From: LMUY01 sp964242215
Lineage (GTDB): Bacteria > Pseudomonadota > Alphaproteobacteria > Acetobacterales > Acetobacteraceae
Direction of reading: 5' to 3'
DNA: 64,000 bases
Assembly: GCA_964242215.1 (NCBI GenBank)
Contig: CAXTCJ010000002.1
Location: 62,001 to 126,000, forward strand
Shown here: positions 7,406 through 17,197 of the stretch, one piece after another
Numbering within the stretch: position 1 is the stretch's first letter
Layout of the letters: each line of letters begins with the position of its first letter
Program-made: the position numbers and the translations under genes
The notes under the pieces: generated by a model
Database searches by the model: none
The model's input: only the letters and a program-made list of their open reading frames with translations
What the model was told of the DNA's origin: nothing

Positions 7406-8821
7406 TCACCTTTCAGTCTCAGGGCCGCTCGAAAGGCAAGGAAGTGCAGCGAGCTCGTCGCCCCAGCACCTATCAAAGAACACGCAGCGACGGCAGCACA
7501 GATAGCCGTCGATCTCCACAAGCAAGCATCGTCCCGCTTTGCCCGTTCGCACGGCCTCATGGCCGCAATGGTAATTCGAACCGCTGGCGAAGAAAGCAGG
7601 AGGATCGACACTGGGCGCCATGATCGGGGCGGTGCCCGCTCCGCTCCCTTCCCGACGGCAAGCGGTCCAGTCATGGTAGGGACAGGTGTCGAAATGGGCA
7701 TCGTCAGAAAGGATGGAGGGCCGGTCGCCCGTCGACACAAGATGCTCATCGACGAGGGGGCGGCAAAGCTTTGGGCGCGCGGGATGCGCCTCAAGTTCGA
7801 TGCACGTGAGCCACCTCACTTTTGCCGCTGATCGCTCAAGCTCTCGCTTCAGATCGTCTAAGCGACTGGACAGCAGGCGGTGTGCACCGTCGAGTAAACC
7901 CTGGTCCTGATGTAGTTGAACGAAGTTTGTCCCGAAATCCTTCTGGAACGTGACGGACGCACCCATCGACGTAGGCATGGTCGCGACGACCCTCAATGCC
8001 ATGACCGGTTCGACTTCGCCGAAGGCGCGCTTCGACACGACGATCCCCACGGCGAGATCGGCCGTGCCGTGTTCAGGAACCAAGCTTGCAAGCGCGGCCG
8101 GATGCTGGGGCGGCAATTCGCCGGACAGCTCGCGATATCCGAGCATGTCGCCGAACCCACGTGCGTCCGCGCGCACTTGATCAAGGTCGGTGTAGACTGC
8201 CACGTCACCGTCGCGGACCCTTCCTTCCGGCATCAGGCATTCCGGGTTCCTGAACACGACCCACCAGATGCCGTTGCTGATCGCGACGCGAAGGGGCAGG
8301 TGGCTGTGCCGCAATCTGGAGCGTTCGGCATAGTCCCGCAACGTGTCAAGCCAAACGGACCAAGCTGCGGGGAAATCTTCCGCCGGGAGACTGCCTGCGC
8401 GGACTCTTGCAAGCGCATCGAGGAACATATGCGTCGGATCGCTGCCCGGGCGCCCCGGAAGGCTTGCCGAAAGCCGTTTCGCCTCGACTATCAGAAGGGC
8501 TCTCCGCAGCTCGGACAGGACAGCGCGACCGTGGTAGTCGAGGAACCTGCGGGTACCTGCTCCGTCCTGCCCGGAGTTGAGGCCGTCCTCGACGAGCATG
8601 GACCGCGGGTCGGCAAGGTTCCAGCCTAGGGCTCGGAGAAGCGGGTCGATGAGGGAGGATCTGGTCTGGGCCTCGATCACGTACTCGGCTCCGGACCCTC
8701 GAAGCTCCGGCAGGGGCCTTCCGCTTCGCGCGGCTTCGTTCTCCTCCGCAATCGGCAGCAGCTGTCCCTCGAGCATCTTGCGAAGCTCCGCGACAGCTCG
8801 CCTGAATGCCGTCAGGTCCAT
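7406..8821 (-). CDS. HsdR-N-like nuclease with Cys-rich C terminus
   Basis: 471 residues, ATG 8821. Residues ~50-120 match the N-terminal nuclease region of type I restriction subunits: SSLIDPLLRALGW with Asp59, then FLDY (Asp95) and IVEAK (Glu113/Lys115), a PD-(D/E)xK arrangement. The C-terminal third carries many Cys/His (HFDTCPYHDWTAC, NYHCGHE, YLCCRRCVFFDRCW), likely one or two zinc sites. The gene starts 3 nt after the stop of the STAND NTPase gene, so the pair is almost surely co-translated. I infer an effector or accessory nuclease of an anti-phage system; no helicase or specificity subunit is near, so it is not a type I enzyme. Confidence 0.7.
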   Translation of the reverse strand: MDLTAFRRAVAELRKMLEGQLLPIAEENEAARSGRPLPELRGSGAEYVIEAQTRSSLIDPLLRALGWNLADPRSMLVEDGLNSGQDGAGTRRFLDYHGRAVLSELRRALLIVEAKRLSASLPGRPGSDPTHMFLDALARVRAGSLPAEDFPAAWSVWLDTLRDYAERSRLRHSHLPLRVAISNGIWWVVFRNPECLMPEGRVRDGDVAVYTDLDQVRADARGFGDMLGYRELSGELPPQHPAALASLVPEHGTADLAVGIVVSKRAFGEVEPVMALRVVATMPTSMGASVTFQKDFGTNFVQLHQDQGLLDGAHRLLSSRLDDLKRELERSAAKVRWLTCIELEAHPARPKLCRPLVDEHLVSTGDRPSILSDDAHFDTCPYHDWTACRREGSGAGTAPIMAPSVDPPAFFASGSNYHCGHEAVRTGKAGRCLLVEIDGYLCCRRCVFFDRCWGDELAALPCLSSGPETER

Positions 8822-8824
8822 CGT

Positions 8825-11800
8825 TTACCGGAGCAGGACAGGAAGCTCGAACGCCAGCATCCGAGCTTCAGGGTAGCCTACCTCGGCAAAAGCGTCGAGG
8901 CAGCTTATGAGTCCTTGGCGATGGCCTTCGTCGCTTGCGAACAGCGCTCGATAATCAGCAAGATACCGTCGCACTATCCTGACCAGCAGGTCGGCGCCCA
9001 TTTGCTCGAACTGGTAGCCGCCCAGTTTGCCGGCCTCGATCGTCTTGCAGACGAGGGAGAAAACCTCGCCGGGGTCGACCGCCACGAAAGCCTCGATCGT
9101 CTCAAGCACGTGGTGCGCCACCGAGGCGTGGCCGATCCCGGCAAGGTCGGCGAGCACGCCATGATACTCACGGAGGAAACGGGTCTGGAGCGCAAGCACC
9201 GGCTGGACGTCAGGCTGGTTGCCCGGATTGCGCGCCGCATAGGCACCCGATCCGAAGTAAACATTGATCGAGATCGAATCCAGGACTGTCAGGGCGTCTT
9301 GAAGAGCGCCTCGGTCGCTCGTCCCGATGGCGTTTGCCCAGCGCAAGGCGGTGGATCGCGTGACGCGAGCGAAGAACTCGACCGTCCTCGCCCTGGTAGC
9401 TTCGTCCTGCGGCTCCGGCGCGTGCGCCTGACCCTGTCGCATGCAATCTCGCAGCGCCGCGGCCACGATGCCGACCTCTGCGACCGAGCGGAGCGGGTCG
9501 CCTGCGAGGTCCATGGCCCAGTGTTGGGCAGCCTCGTCGCCGAACGCGATCCAGAGCCGCAGCAGGCCGCCAACGAGCTGTTCGCTAAGCTGATCGCGTT
9601 GCGCCCCTTCCTTTTGCGTGGCGTGGCGTTCCCGCAGCGCGAGCATCCATCCGGCTGCCCGTTCGGGGTCAAGGTGCGCCACGGCGCTCAGCGACGCGAC
9701 CGTGCTGGACAGCACGCCGCGGTTGCCCTCGTGCGAGAACGCGAACTCGAAGGCGCTCCACATCTCGTCCGGCCCGGCCTTGGCCAGACGGTGGAGGTTG
9801 GCGTGCACCTGCATCCGGACCTCGGGCGCGCCGTCCCGCATGAGGCGGTGCAGCGCTCGTACCAGCTCGCCTTCGGGCGTCCACGGCGCGGCTCCCAGGC
9901 AGGCCATCAACGCGCACGTTCCCTCGACCCGCGGAGAGGGGGAAGGCCAGCTCGGGCTTTGCGCGAAGCGTTGCTCCCGCTCCGCGTCTGGCGCACCGTT
10001 GGGCGCCAGCTCGTTAGAAGGATCCACCAGCCTTAGCACGAGTTCGCGGATGCCCGGGAGCTTGTCGAGGTCGGCTTGCGAGCGCGACGACTCTGCCGCA
10101 AGGCAAACCTTTTCCGCTATCGCTTGCCATGCCGTCGCGGAGACCCTTTCATGGACCGCGTTCGCTGAGGCGAGCAGGCCGAACAGGTGGGTGACGTCCG
10201 GCCACGCGTCGCCTCCGGCATTCGCTTCCATGATGCTCCGGGACAAGGCCAGGATCGAGACGTTGGGCTCTGCTTCGGTGTCTACGCCCGCTTCTCGCAG
10301 CCACCAGTCGGGATCCAGTTCCTGCACCTCGGTGCTGAATCGGACCGGCGGCCCGTGCAGGGGCAGCCCGTCTCCGGCCTCAGCCAGGTCGCGCTCGCCC
10401 TTCGCGCCCGGCAACGCGATGAACCGAGGGTCCAGGCAAGCCAGGTACTGCCTACGAAGCCGGGCTTGCGGCAATTCCATTATCGCTCCCTCGCACGCGA
10501 GCCGATCGGAAACCGTCATCGCTGGGTGGAGCGCGCGGATGAGATCCCCGGCAGCGTGGATGACGTCAGGGACCGCAAGGATCCGGCTGTCGCAGAGGAA
10601 GGGAATCAGAGCGAGGCCAAGAGGCACCGGGTGCGCCACGGCTGCCCAGAGGCGGGCGCACCAAGCCACGGCCCACTGAGTTCCTGGGGCGAGCGCGTTG
10701 GCAGCGCTTGCCAGGACCGTGTTGGCGACCCCGTTTTTGCCTGCTGCCCGAAGCCCCGCAACCCACTTGTCCAGCAAGGCGACCTCGTAGTCCTGCCCTC
10801 GCCGATCCGCCTCCTGCCTCCACCACCAGCAGCTGCCGTCTGGGACGATACCTGCCTGCGCGCCCTCGAACTCGAAACCGATACGGCCTTCTTGCTTCGC
10901 CATGCCCTTTGTCGGGACATAGCTGTCGAGGATCGCTGCTAGCGTCTCCGAGGCGAGCCTGGGCTCTGCCAGGACGAAGCCCTCAAAGACGTCGGCCAGC
11001 AGGTGCCTCACGAGATCGCGGTCTTGTCGCGTGTCTGTTACGAGAGGGAGTATCTGGCTGTCGTACATCATCCGGCTCTGCCCCCGGGCTGGCAGGGGAG
11101 CCAGAAAGCTCGCGCGGAAGACGTCGGCCAGGAGCCCCGGCGCCGCTGCTAGAATGCGCCGCCGTTCCTGAGCAAGCCAGAACAGATCGCGGCGACCGTG
11201 ATCCACCGAACGGTCCTGTACTGTCAAGCTGCGCAACGCGGCGACGCCCGACTCGGGGTCGGCTTCGAGCGTGCGGCAAATGCCCTGGACCGACGCTGCG
11301 GTCAGTGAATCGGCTCCTCGCGCCGCGCCGAGGGCATGACGGAGGAGCGAGCGGGATGCCGCGGCGAGATCCGCCCGCTGGCCGTGGGACAGTAGTTCCG
11401 GCTTGTCGGTCCAGGCCAGGATGGCGACGTTCGTGGGCCATGCGAAATCCCCAGCGTGTCTCTCCGTCATGAACGCGGTAAGCGCGCACCAAGGCGTTTT
11501 CACGCCGTCCCTCGGAGCCGGGACCAACCGGGCAACCACGGCCCCGAGCGCCTGGCGGAGCAGAAGCACCGCTCCCTCGCGTTCCGGCCCCGCTTGGTCC
11601 TGCAAGCGCCGGAGCGCCGGCGACAAGTCGGCCATGTCGGTCGCGACCTCGGCCACGACCCTGGTGGGAAACGTCCTGCAAAACTTAGCCTGGCCGCCCG
11701 GGGAGGCCACCGCCAGGGCCGCCGCCCAGAACGCCTCGCGCCCGGCGTCCCGCTCCCATAGCATCCTGAAAGCGATCAGCGCCGCGGGCGCCAGCCAAAG

Positions 11801-13720
11801 GGCCGTGTCGTCGGAGGCCGTCAGGCGCTCGACGAAATCCTTCGCTTCCCCGGCTTCCAGCAGCAAGCGCGCGACGGCATAGTCGAACAGGGCATGGTGG
11901 GCAAAGGACAGGTCCCGAGCCGCGCCGTCCACCCGGACGAAACGCGCTGCCAGGACGCCGCTTGAGAACAGCTCATCCCGCAGTGTCTCCGCCCCGAACA
12001 GGAACGCGCTCCTGCCATCAAGCGCGAGCGACCGCGCCGCGATCATCTCCTCGGCGACTTGCGCGAGGAATCCTTCGCGAGTGGCCGGAGGTGTGCCGGA
12101 CCGAGAGGCGACCACCCTGGCGCTCCAGTAGCGATCGAGAAGCTGGACCTCGTTGAGGAGGCCCGCGGTGCTGATCTCCCCCTCGGCTTGCAGGATGCCT
12201 GCAAGAAGCGACAAATTGTAAGGCGAGGCAAGGACATCGCGCATGGGCGGCGCCGCAGCCTTGTAGGCGCGCCAAATGGCGGGCGCGTTCTCTTCAAGCG
12301 ACGCGATTTCGTCGAGCGAAAGCAGTGGGACATGAAGGTGCGCGACGTCCCGAAAATCCATTTCGAGGTTGTCCGGTGAGACCGGCGATCCCCTGAACAG
12401 GTTACGGAGCTCAACGCCGAAACGGAGGTCAAAGCTGCGCACCGAGGCGACGATGCGCCATCTCGGCGCGAGACGGCGCACGTCGGCGACAAGATGGCGG
12501 AACGTGAGCTCGAACGCGCCGCCGCGGCTAGCGTCCAGGGCGTCGACAAACAATATCCCCGGCTTCTCCTCGGTCCAATTGGCCAGCACCTCGGCAAGTT
12601 CGCCGTCCAGACCCAGGCTGTCTTTGAGGGCGTGCAGGGATGCCGCTGGCAGCCGGTCGACTGCAAGCGCCACCACGGGATGGCCATCCCTCTCCAGGCG
12701 CTCGGCAGCGAGGTAGAGTGCGCCGGACTTCCCCGCGCCCGCCGCCCCAGTCAGCAGGAATGACCCCGCGGCTGCCGCCTCGGACAGCAACGGCACGCAT
12801 TCTCGCTCCAACGTCACTTGGTGTCCGTCGCCCGGAGCCGTCGTGGCAGGCAAGCGGGAGAACCGCTGCATGTCGTCCAAAGTCCCTCGGGTGAAGCGAC
12901 GCAGGCGCTCTATGTCGCCTCGGTGCGCCGGCGAGCCCGCCAGTGGTATCCCGGCCTGCGCCAAGGCGGCCCGAACCCCAATAAGGTCTGCCGCCGCGCG
13001 GTCCATCGCTAGTTTGGCGCAGTACGCCAAGATGACTAACCAAGCGGCAGGAGCGTCCTCCGCTTGCTTTAGCGTTGGTCGCAGCATCTGGTGCGCCCGA
13101 GCCAGATCGCCGCCGCCAAGGTCCAAGGGGAGGAACCTGATCAACCTGCACAGGGCATCAGTCTGCCCATCGAGAGGCGGCCTCTCGGTCAAGGCCTCCC
13201 ACCGGTCGGCGAGAATGCGCTCGACCGCATCCAGGAGAGCTCTCTCGTCGGCGTTCGTCGGCACATCTGCCCTGGGGACGCTTGCTGGCCGTCCAGCGAC
13301 TGCGCGCATGGTTCCCCCGGCCCGCGTCAGCCGAGCCGACGTGGTGGAATCGAACGCGATAACCAGCCGGTCGCAGCCTGGATCGAGGACGCCTCCCCAC
13401 GGCGGAGCTCCGCCGGTGTCCGTCATCAATTTAAGTCGCACGATCTGGTCCGCGGCGGACCACAGGGCGCTTCGCGGGCGCATCGAAATTTCGACGGTGC
13501 GCTTTACGTTTACGAAAACGCGGCCTCCTGCCTCGGTCAAGACTAGAAGGTCGTCTACGGGAGCGGACACCTCTGCATGGACGCTTGTCGGGCGGCCGCC
13601 GTCACCAAGGCCGAGCTGCTGCACGGGCTCGGCCGCGAGCAGATGGACGACGAAATACGCCGCTACCTCGTTCTGGAACCGAAAACCTGCCTGCGCCGCG
13701 CTACCTCCGCCCGAAGACAA
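8825..13720 (-). CDS. Nuclease-STAND NTPase-repeat protein (Avs-like defence sensor)
   Basis: 1631 residues. TTG at 13720 is chosen because CCTCC (13729-13733, GGAGG on the minus strand) lies 8 nt upstream. N-terminal ~12-90: PD-(D/E)xK-type domain (Glu18, Asp56/57, VNVK with Lys73). Central NTPase: Walker A GAAGAGKS (325-332), Walker B ILFVDALDA (389-397), then RIVASVRSFD, the arginine-bearing motif common in STAND ATPases. From ~700 to the end it is alpha-helical, HEAT/TPR-like, the usual ligand sensor. This nuclease + STAND + repeat order is that of Avs anti-phage proteins, which oligomerise on recognising phage proteins and cut DNA. It begins a two-gene operon with the 471-aa nuclease. 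Confidence 0.75.
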   Translation of the reverse strand: MSSGGGSAAQAGFRFQNEVAAYFVVHLLAAEPVQQLGLGDGGRPTSVHAEVSAPVDDLLVLTEAGGRVFVNVKRTVEISMRPRSALWSAADQIVRLKLMTDTGGAPPWGGVLDPGCDRLVIAFDSTTSARLTRAGGTMRAVAGRPASVPRADVPTNADERALLDAVERILADRWEALTERPPLDGQTDALCRLIRFLPLDLGGGDLARAHQMLRPTLKQAEDAPAAWLVILAYCAKLAMDRAAADLIGVRAALAQAGIPLAGSPAHRGDIERLRRFTRGTLDDMQRFSRLPATTAPGDGHQVTLERECVPLLSEAAAAGSFLLTGAAGAGKSGALYLAAERLERDGHPVVALAVDRLPAASLHALKDSLGLDGELAEVLANWTEEKPGILFVDALDASRGGAFELTFRHLVADVRRLAPRWRIVASVRSFDLRFGVELRNLFRGSPVSPDNLEMDFRDVAHLHVPLLSLDEIASLEENAPAIWRAYKAAAPPMRDVLASPYNLSLLAGILQAEGEISTAGLLNEVQLLDRYWSARVVASRSGTPPATREGFLAQVAEEMIAARSLALDGRSAFLFGAETLRDELFSSGVLAARFVRVDGAARDLSFAHHALFDYAVARLLLEAGEAKDFVERLTASDDTALWLAPAALIAFRMLWERDAGREAFWAAALAVASPGGQAKFCRTFPTRVVAEVATDMADLSPALRRLQDQAGPEREGAVLLLRQALGAVVARLVPAPRDGVKTPWCALTAFMTERHAGDFAWPTNVAILAWTDKPELLSHGQRADLAAASRSLLRHALGAARGADSLTAASVQGICRTLEADPESGVAALRSLTVQDRSVDHGRRDLFWLAQERRRILAAAPGLLADVFRASFLAPLPARGQSRMMYDSQILPLVTDTRQDRDLVRHLLADVFEGFVLAEPRLASETLAAILDSYVPTKGMAKQEGRIGFEFEGAQAGIVPDGSCWWWRQEADRRGQDYEVALLDKWVAGLRAAGKNGVANTVLASAANALAPGTQWAVAWCARLWAAVAHPVPLGLALIPFLCDSRILAVPDVIHAAGDLIRALHPAMTVSDRLACEGAIMELPQARLRRQYLACLDPRFIALPGAKGERDLAEAGDGLPLHGPPVRFSTEVQELDPDWWLREAGVDTEAEPNVSILALSRSIMEANAGGDAWPDVTHLFGLLASANAVHERVSATAWQAIAEKVCLAAESSRSQADLDKLPGIRELVLRLVDPSNELAPNGAPDAEREQRFAQSPSWPSPSPRVEGTCALMACLGAAPWTPEGELVRALHRLMRDGAPEVRMQVHANLHRLAKAGPDEMWSAFEFAFSHEGNRGVLSSTVASLSAVAHLDPERAAGWMLALRERHATQKEGAQRDQLSEQLVGGLLRLWIAFGDEAAQHWAMDLAGDPLRSVAEVGIVAAALRDCMRQGQAHAPEPQDEATRARTVEFFARVTRSTALRWANAIGTSDRGALQDALTVLDSISINVYFGSGAYAARNPGNQPDVQPVLALQTRFLREYHGVLADLAGIGHASVAHHVLETIEAFVAVDPGEVFSLVCKTIEAGKLGGYQFEQMGADLLVRIVRRYLADYRALFASDEGHRQGLISCLDAFAEVGYPEARMLAFELPVLLR

Positions 13721-13871
13721 CCTTGCGACCTCCAGGATGCGATGCCAGGGCTTTCGGGCGCCGGCCCATACTACCCTGCACGGAAAAGCCGAACCGTTGA
13801 GACTTGTTCAGTAGCATGGAATCCCGAGGAGAACGATGCCTACCTTCATGGTAGAAGAAGCTTGGTAGTGC

Positions 13872-14327
13872 TTAACCCAGCCAACAGTACGGTCCCGGGT
13901 GTCGCGCCCAGCGCCGGTCCGTCCGCCCGGCCCACACGCTCACCCCCGCCAGCCCCGCGGCCCAAGCCAACTCGAACGCCACGTCCGGGATGCCGGCGTT
14001 CGGGCGGTGCAGCCAGTCCAGGTCGTCCCCCCACAACGAGCCCACCCAGAAGCCCAGATTCAGCAGGAACAGTGCGGTTAGTGCCACGATCGTCAGCCGC
14101 GCCCAGTCGCACGCTACGGCGCGGGACGCCGCAGCCGCCGGCAGGGCGAGGGCCGAGACCGCCAGCACGGTCGCCACCGGCTGCCGCACCTGCAGTTCGT
14201 AAAAGCCGTGGCCGCAGGAGGACGAGCTGCCCAGTACCGCGGACTGCACCAGCACCGCAAGAAACGCTAAGGGGAGTAACCCTCCTGTCCCGGCTGCTGT
14301 CGACTCCCTACTGGAGGTGACTTCCAT
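13872..14327 (-). CDS. Hypothetical small membrane protein
   Basis: 151 residues from ATG 14327. Three or four hydrophobic segments are evident: LLPLAFLAVLVQSAVLGSSS, VATVLAVSALALPAAAASRA, LTIVALTALFLLNLGFWVG and a weaker one near FELAWAAGLAGVSVWAG. No ribosome-binding site is obvious and the frame extends upstream to 14411, so the start is uncertain. It lies immediately upstream (150 bp) of the STAND gene on the same strand. A membrane partner of that system is possible but unproven. Confidence 0.5.
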   Translation of the reverse strand: MEVTSSRESTAAGTGGLLPLAFLAVLVQSAVLGSSSSCGHGFYELQVRQPVATVLAVSALALPAAAASRAVACDWARLTIVALTALFLLNLGFWVGSLWGDDLDWLHRPNAGIPDVAFELAWAAGLAGVSVWAGRTDRRWARHPGPYCWLG

Positions 14328-14519
14328 GTCGAGCCGTCGCGAGGGAATCGGTGTCTCCGCCGTCGCGACGGCCTGGTCATCATCGCGGCGGGCCCGACCA
14401 CCACCCTCCACTTCAATCTCACCGTGGTGCAGGCGGAACGCCTCATCATGGGCCTCCCTACGCGGCCATCCGGGCGTAGGTTGGCACTCGCATACCCACC
14501 GCGGAACGCCAAGGCGGGG

Positions 14520-14881
14520 TCACAACCCGGCGGTCCGGGTGTTCAGAAGCCAGCGGAACTCCTCGACAGCGGGTTGCCCCACCGCAGATAAGCGAGCGAT
14601 GCGGACGCGGTAGCCGTCATGCGTGATGTCGTAGGAGATGAGCTTTTCCATGCGGGCCAGGTTGGCCTCGTCCCATGATCTCCATCCAGGCTGTTTGCTG
14701 GCGCTCGACATCCCCAGCACGACCTTCCGACCTTCCGACTGTTATACGGATGGTTGAGCATGATGCTGTCGGCCAGGTCGAGGTCGCGAGCCGTGTCACT
14801 CCACAATAGACGACCACGCCCTGTGTAGAGGCTGATCCTGCAACGTGGAGGCCAGAGAAACGCCTTGGTGGCCTGGAGCAT
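14520..14881 (-). pseudogene. Frame-broken hypothetical gene (8-nt tandem duplication)
   Basis: The frame starting at ATG 14881 (MLQATKAFLWPP) and the frame ending at 14520 (LLNTRTAGL) belong to one gene. GACCTTCC is repeated exactly in tandem at 14721-14728 and 14729-14736; removing one copy restores a continuous 117-codon frame across HPYNSRKVVLGMSSAS. The intact product would be a small soluble protein with no recognised domain. The duplication is either a recent replication-slippage mutation, potentially reversible, or an assembly error. Confidence 0.65.
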
Positions 14882-14933
14882 CAGAGACCCTCGCTTTCCG
14901 CACGGCGGAAGACGGGCCCACCGGGACGATCGC

Positions 14934-15805
14934 TCATGGATGAGACCCGGTCGCAAGGTCAGTTTCCATGACCCACCCATGGTGGGTTTCCCGGCGCTCC
15001 TCCAGCTTCGGGATCCTCTCAAACCGTGTGCCACGGATCCTGACCTGGAGCCGCCACTCCTCCGCGATGATCGATGGATCGTAGAAGTCCCACGGCTCCG
15101 GGTGATCCAACCGGATCCGGTTCGCCGCGCGGAACAGTTTATCCAAGTTCCCCGGCCGCAGCGCCAGGTCTGCGTCGGCCATGGCCACGACGATAGTGTT
15201 CCACCGGCGCTCGATATCGGCGACAACGCCGACCCGGTGGCCCAGGTCCTTCCTGCGGACATCGTTCGCCAGGTAGTCCCGGAACCGTTCGATCTCCAGC
15301 TTCATTTCGCGGGCGCGCTGCGGGGCCCGGAAGTCGCGCGCCGCCAGCTCACCAAGCGCTCGATGCCCGGAGTGGAGGCGGCCGTTCTGCGTCCTGACGG
15401 CGTTCCCGGCCTCGCGCATCACCTGCCAGCTGCTCGCCTCGATGCGTCCCGGACCGACCGCTGCCAACTCAGGTGCGGGAGGGCGGCATCGAGCTCGGGG
15501 AGGATCCGCTCCGCCCGGGTGTGAAATCGCTCGACTGCGGTGACGACCTCCTCGCCGCGTTGGGCTATGTCGAAGCGCCGCTCCGCCTCGGTGTAGTCGA
15601 CGCCGAAGTTGTTGCGGCCGCAGACATGGCCCAGGAGGCCACGCGCCTCTACGCCGTCCGCCTCGAATCGGGTGACGTATCCCCTGCCGTGCATCGTGCC
15701 GCATAGGCCACAACGGCCCTCGTCCTTGAGGGGGCCGTACCTGTCCTCAATGGCCAGGAGCCTGGCGGTCCGTGGAATCGCGACTCCGACGGGTAGTTCC
15801 TGCAT
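14934..15805 (-). pseudogene. Frameshifted hypothetical gene with possible zinc site
   Basis: The N-terminal part reads from ATG 15805 (MQELPVGVAIPRTARLLAIE) with CGLCGTMHGRGYVTRF and GHVCGRNNFGVDY, suggesting a Cys-based metal site. The C-terminal part (MREAGNAVRTQNGRL to TDLATGSHP) is one frame over. One extra C in the CCC run at 15477-15479 (GGG on the + strand) joins them as ERILPELDAALPAPELAAVG, giving 290 aa. The rest is helical and charged. The function is unknown. Single-base homopolymer loss may be real or a sequencing error. Confidence 0.6.
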
Positions 15806-15845
15806 CCGGAGAACATAAGGTTGATGCGGGTCCAGATAAAGGCCA

Positions 15846-16256
15846 CTACTTGGGCATGTGCTGCCAAATCGAGTAGTCGGTGCTCATCGGAGCACGACCG
15901 CCGATGTATTTGTAGAACGCTAGTCCCGCGTCCGTCACCAAATCTATGGGGTGGGTGCGGCAGTATTCCGCAAGCCACGTATCGAGTCCGTCCTGGTCGT
16001 AGGACCGGACGTCGTACGGGTTGAAGGAATCTTGGCCTTGCAGGTAGCCCATCACCCAGGCCATCTCCTGGTAGTGGATGCTGGTCGGAAGGTTAACGGG
16101 CTGCCTATTCCTCAGGAAGGAGCCGCAGCTGTCGCTGCCCGCGCCATGCACGACGGTCGGCTTCCCCCGGTGGAAGTAGTCGGGGTAGGGCGTCTCCTGC
16201 GCGAGCGCCGGGAGAGAGGTGACAACGACGGCAAGGGCTATGGCGAGGAGGCGCAT
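15846..16256 (-). CDS. Small periplasmic protein, Rap1a/HdeA-like
   Basis: 136 residues from ATG 16256 with a clear signal peptide (RLLAIALAVVVTSLPALA). The mature sequence has CGSFLRNR, MAWVMGYLQGQDSF, then DTWLAEYCRTHPIDLVTDAG, the paired-cysteine helical layout seen in Rap1a/Tai-type immunity proteins and HdeA-like chaperones. The two cysteines probably form a disulfide. It follows the HEPN-like gene by 7 nt. The specific role is inferred from fold similarity only; no type VI effector is nearby. Confidence 0.6.
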   Translation of the reverse strand: MRLLAIALAVVVTSLPALAQETPYPDYFHRGKPTVVHGAGSDSCGSFLRNRQPVNLPTSIHYQEMAWVMGYLQGQDSFNPYDVRSYDQDGLDTWLAEYCRTHPIDLVTDAGLAFYKYIGGRAPMSTDYSIWQHMPK

Positions 16257-16263
16257 CGCTTCG

Positions 16264-17157
16264 CTACTCCGGTTTGGCCCACGGCGGGATGGTGGAGGGA
16301 ACCACATCAGGTCGGGTTCTCGCGTAGGCCCCGCACGCTTCGACTAGAGGGCATGTCGGCAGAGTCGGTAACTCGAACCACTGCCAGGAACCACATGTCC
16401 CGCTCGCGAAGGTGATGCTCTCGGTGGGGATCACCCACCGGATGAGAGCACGTCCATCCACCATGCCGCACATGATCGGTATGGGCGTGCTCTTCAGTCC
16501 GGCTAGTAGAAATTGGAATACCTCGCCCAAGAACGCATTCACCTCAGCATGTTTCGTCCTGAACCAGGCGAAGAAGTCGTCAATCACCAGGACGCCATCG
16601 CCCTGCCTGATGCCGACATGCATGTACCGGATTGCCTCAGATCCGAGGTCGCGACGACAGGATCCGGTAGCTAGGTGGGTGAGTTCGTCCCGGATGAAGC
16701 AAAGTTGGTTGAACCACGTGGCTTTTCGCAACGGGGTCTTAATCTGCTCGGGAAGGCCGATGATTGTTTCAAAATTGTTGAACAGACTTCGCGTGGATGC
16801 CTTGAATCCGCGGCATTGCTTGAGGTGCACCGCACGGATGACTTTCGCGGCGCAGTCCACGGAGGAGTAGAGCTCCAGCATAGCTGCCTCCAGGATCATG
16901 CCGAGTTCCCGGGAGGCGATGGCCGAGGTGTAGGCAAGTCGCTCAAGCTCCTCGTCGTCTCGGTCGAGCGAGGGAACCATCCGTGTCGCGATACCCATGA
17001 ACGTCATGGACTTCTCGAAGTGCTGACTGACGCCGCCCAGGGCGCGGGCGTCCTCCCGGGAGAACTTGTAAGTCTCCTGGTATAGGTTCGAGAAGGTGTC
17101 GACCTGGCCCCATAACTCCGGTGCAAACGTCCGCACGGTGGAATTGCGTGGCGGCAT
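16264..17157 (-). CDS. HEPN-like protein (candidate RNase)
   Basis: 297 residues from ATG 17157 (MPPRNSTVRTF). The middle is helical: EERLAYTSAI-type helices, ILEAAMLELYSSVDCAAKVI, then FIRDELTHLATG, whose RDELTH is the Rx4H motif of HEPN ribonucleases and of Cthe_2314-like domains. The C-terminal half is beta-rich with several Cys. HEPN proteins often act in abortive infection or toxin systems. It starts 40 nt after the Mrr-N-like gene and ends 7 nt before a secreted protein. The HEPN call rests on the motif and helical context, so it is moderate. Confidence 0.5.
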   Translation of the reverse strand: MPPRNSTVRTFAPELWGQVDTFSNLYQETYKFSREDARALGGVSQHFEKSMTFMGIATRMVPSLDRDDEELERLAYTSAIASRELGMILEAAMLELYSSVDCAAKVIRAVHLKQCRGFKASTRSLFNNFETIIGLPEQIKTPLRKATWFNQLCFIRDELTHLATGSCRRDLGSEAIRYMHVGIRQGDGVLVIDDFFAWFRTKHAEVNAFLGEVFQFLLAGLKSTPIPIMCGMVDGRALIRWVIPTESITFASGTCGSWQWFELPTLPTCPLVEACGAYARTRPDVVPSTIPPWAKPE

Positions 17158-17197
17158 CAGCGGCGGAGGCTTAGCATCGTCGCAAGGGGGTGCCCGG

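Noticed and set aside
7406..8821. Type I restriction endonuclease subunit
   Set aside because: Only the N-terminal nuclease-like part is similar; helicase motifs and HsdM/HsdS genes are missing.
8915..10679. Long + strand frames (373 and 353 aa) opposite the STAND gene
   Set aside because: Antisense shadows; no motifs, no ribosome-binding sites, and the minus-strand protein has convincing domains throughout.
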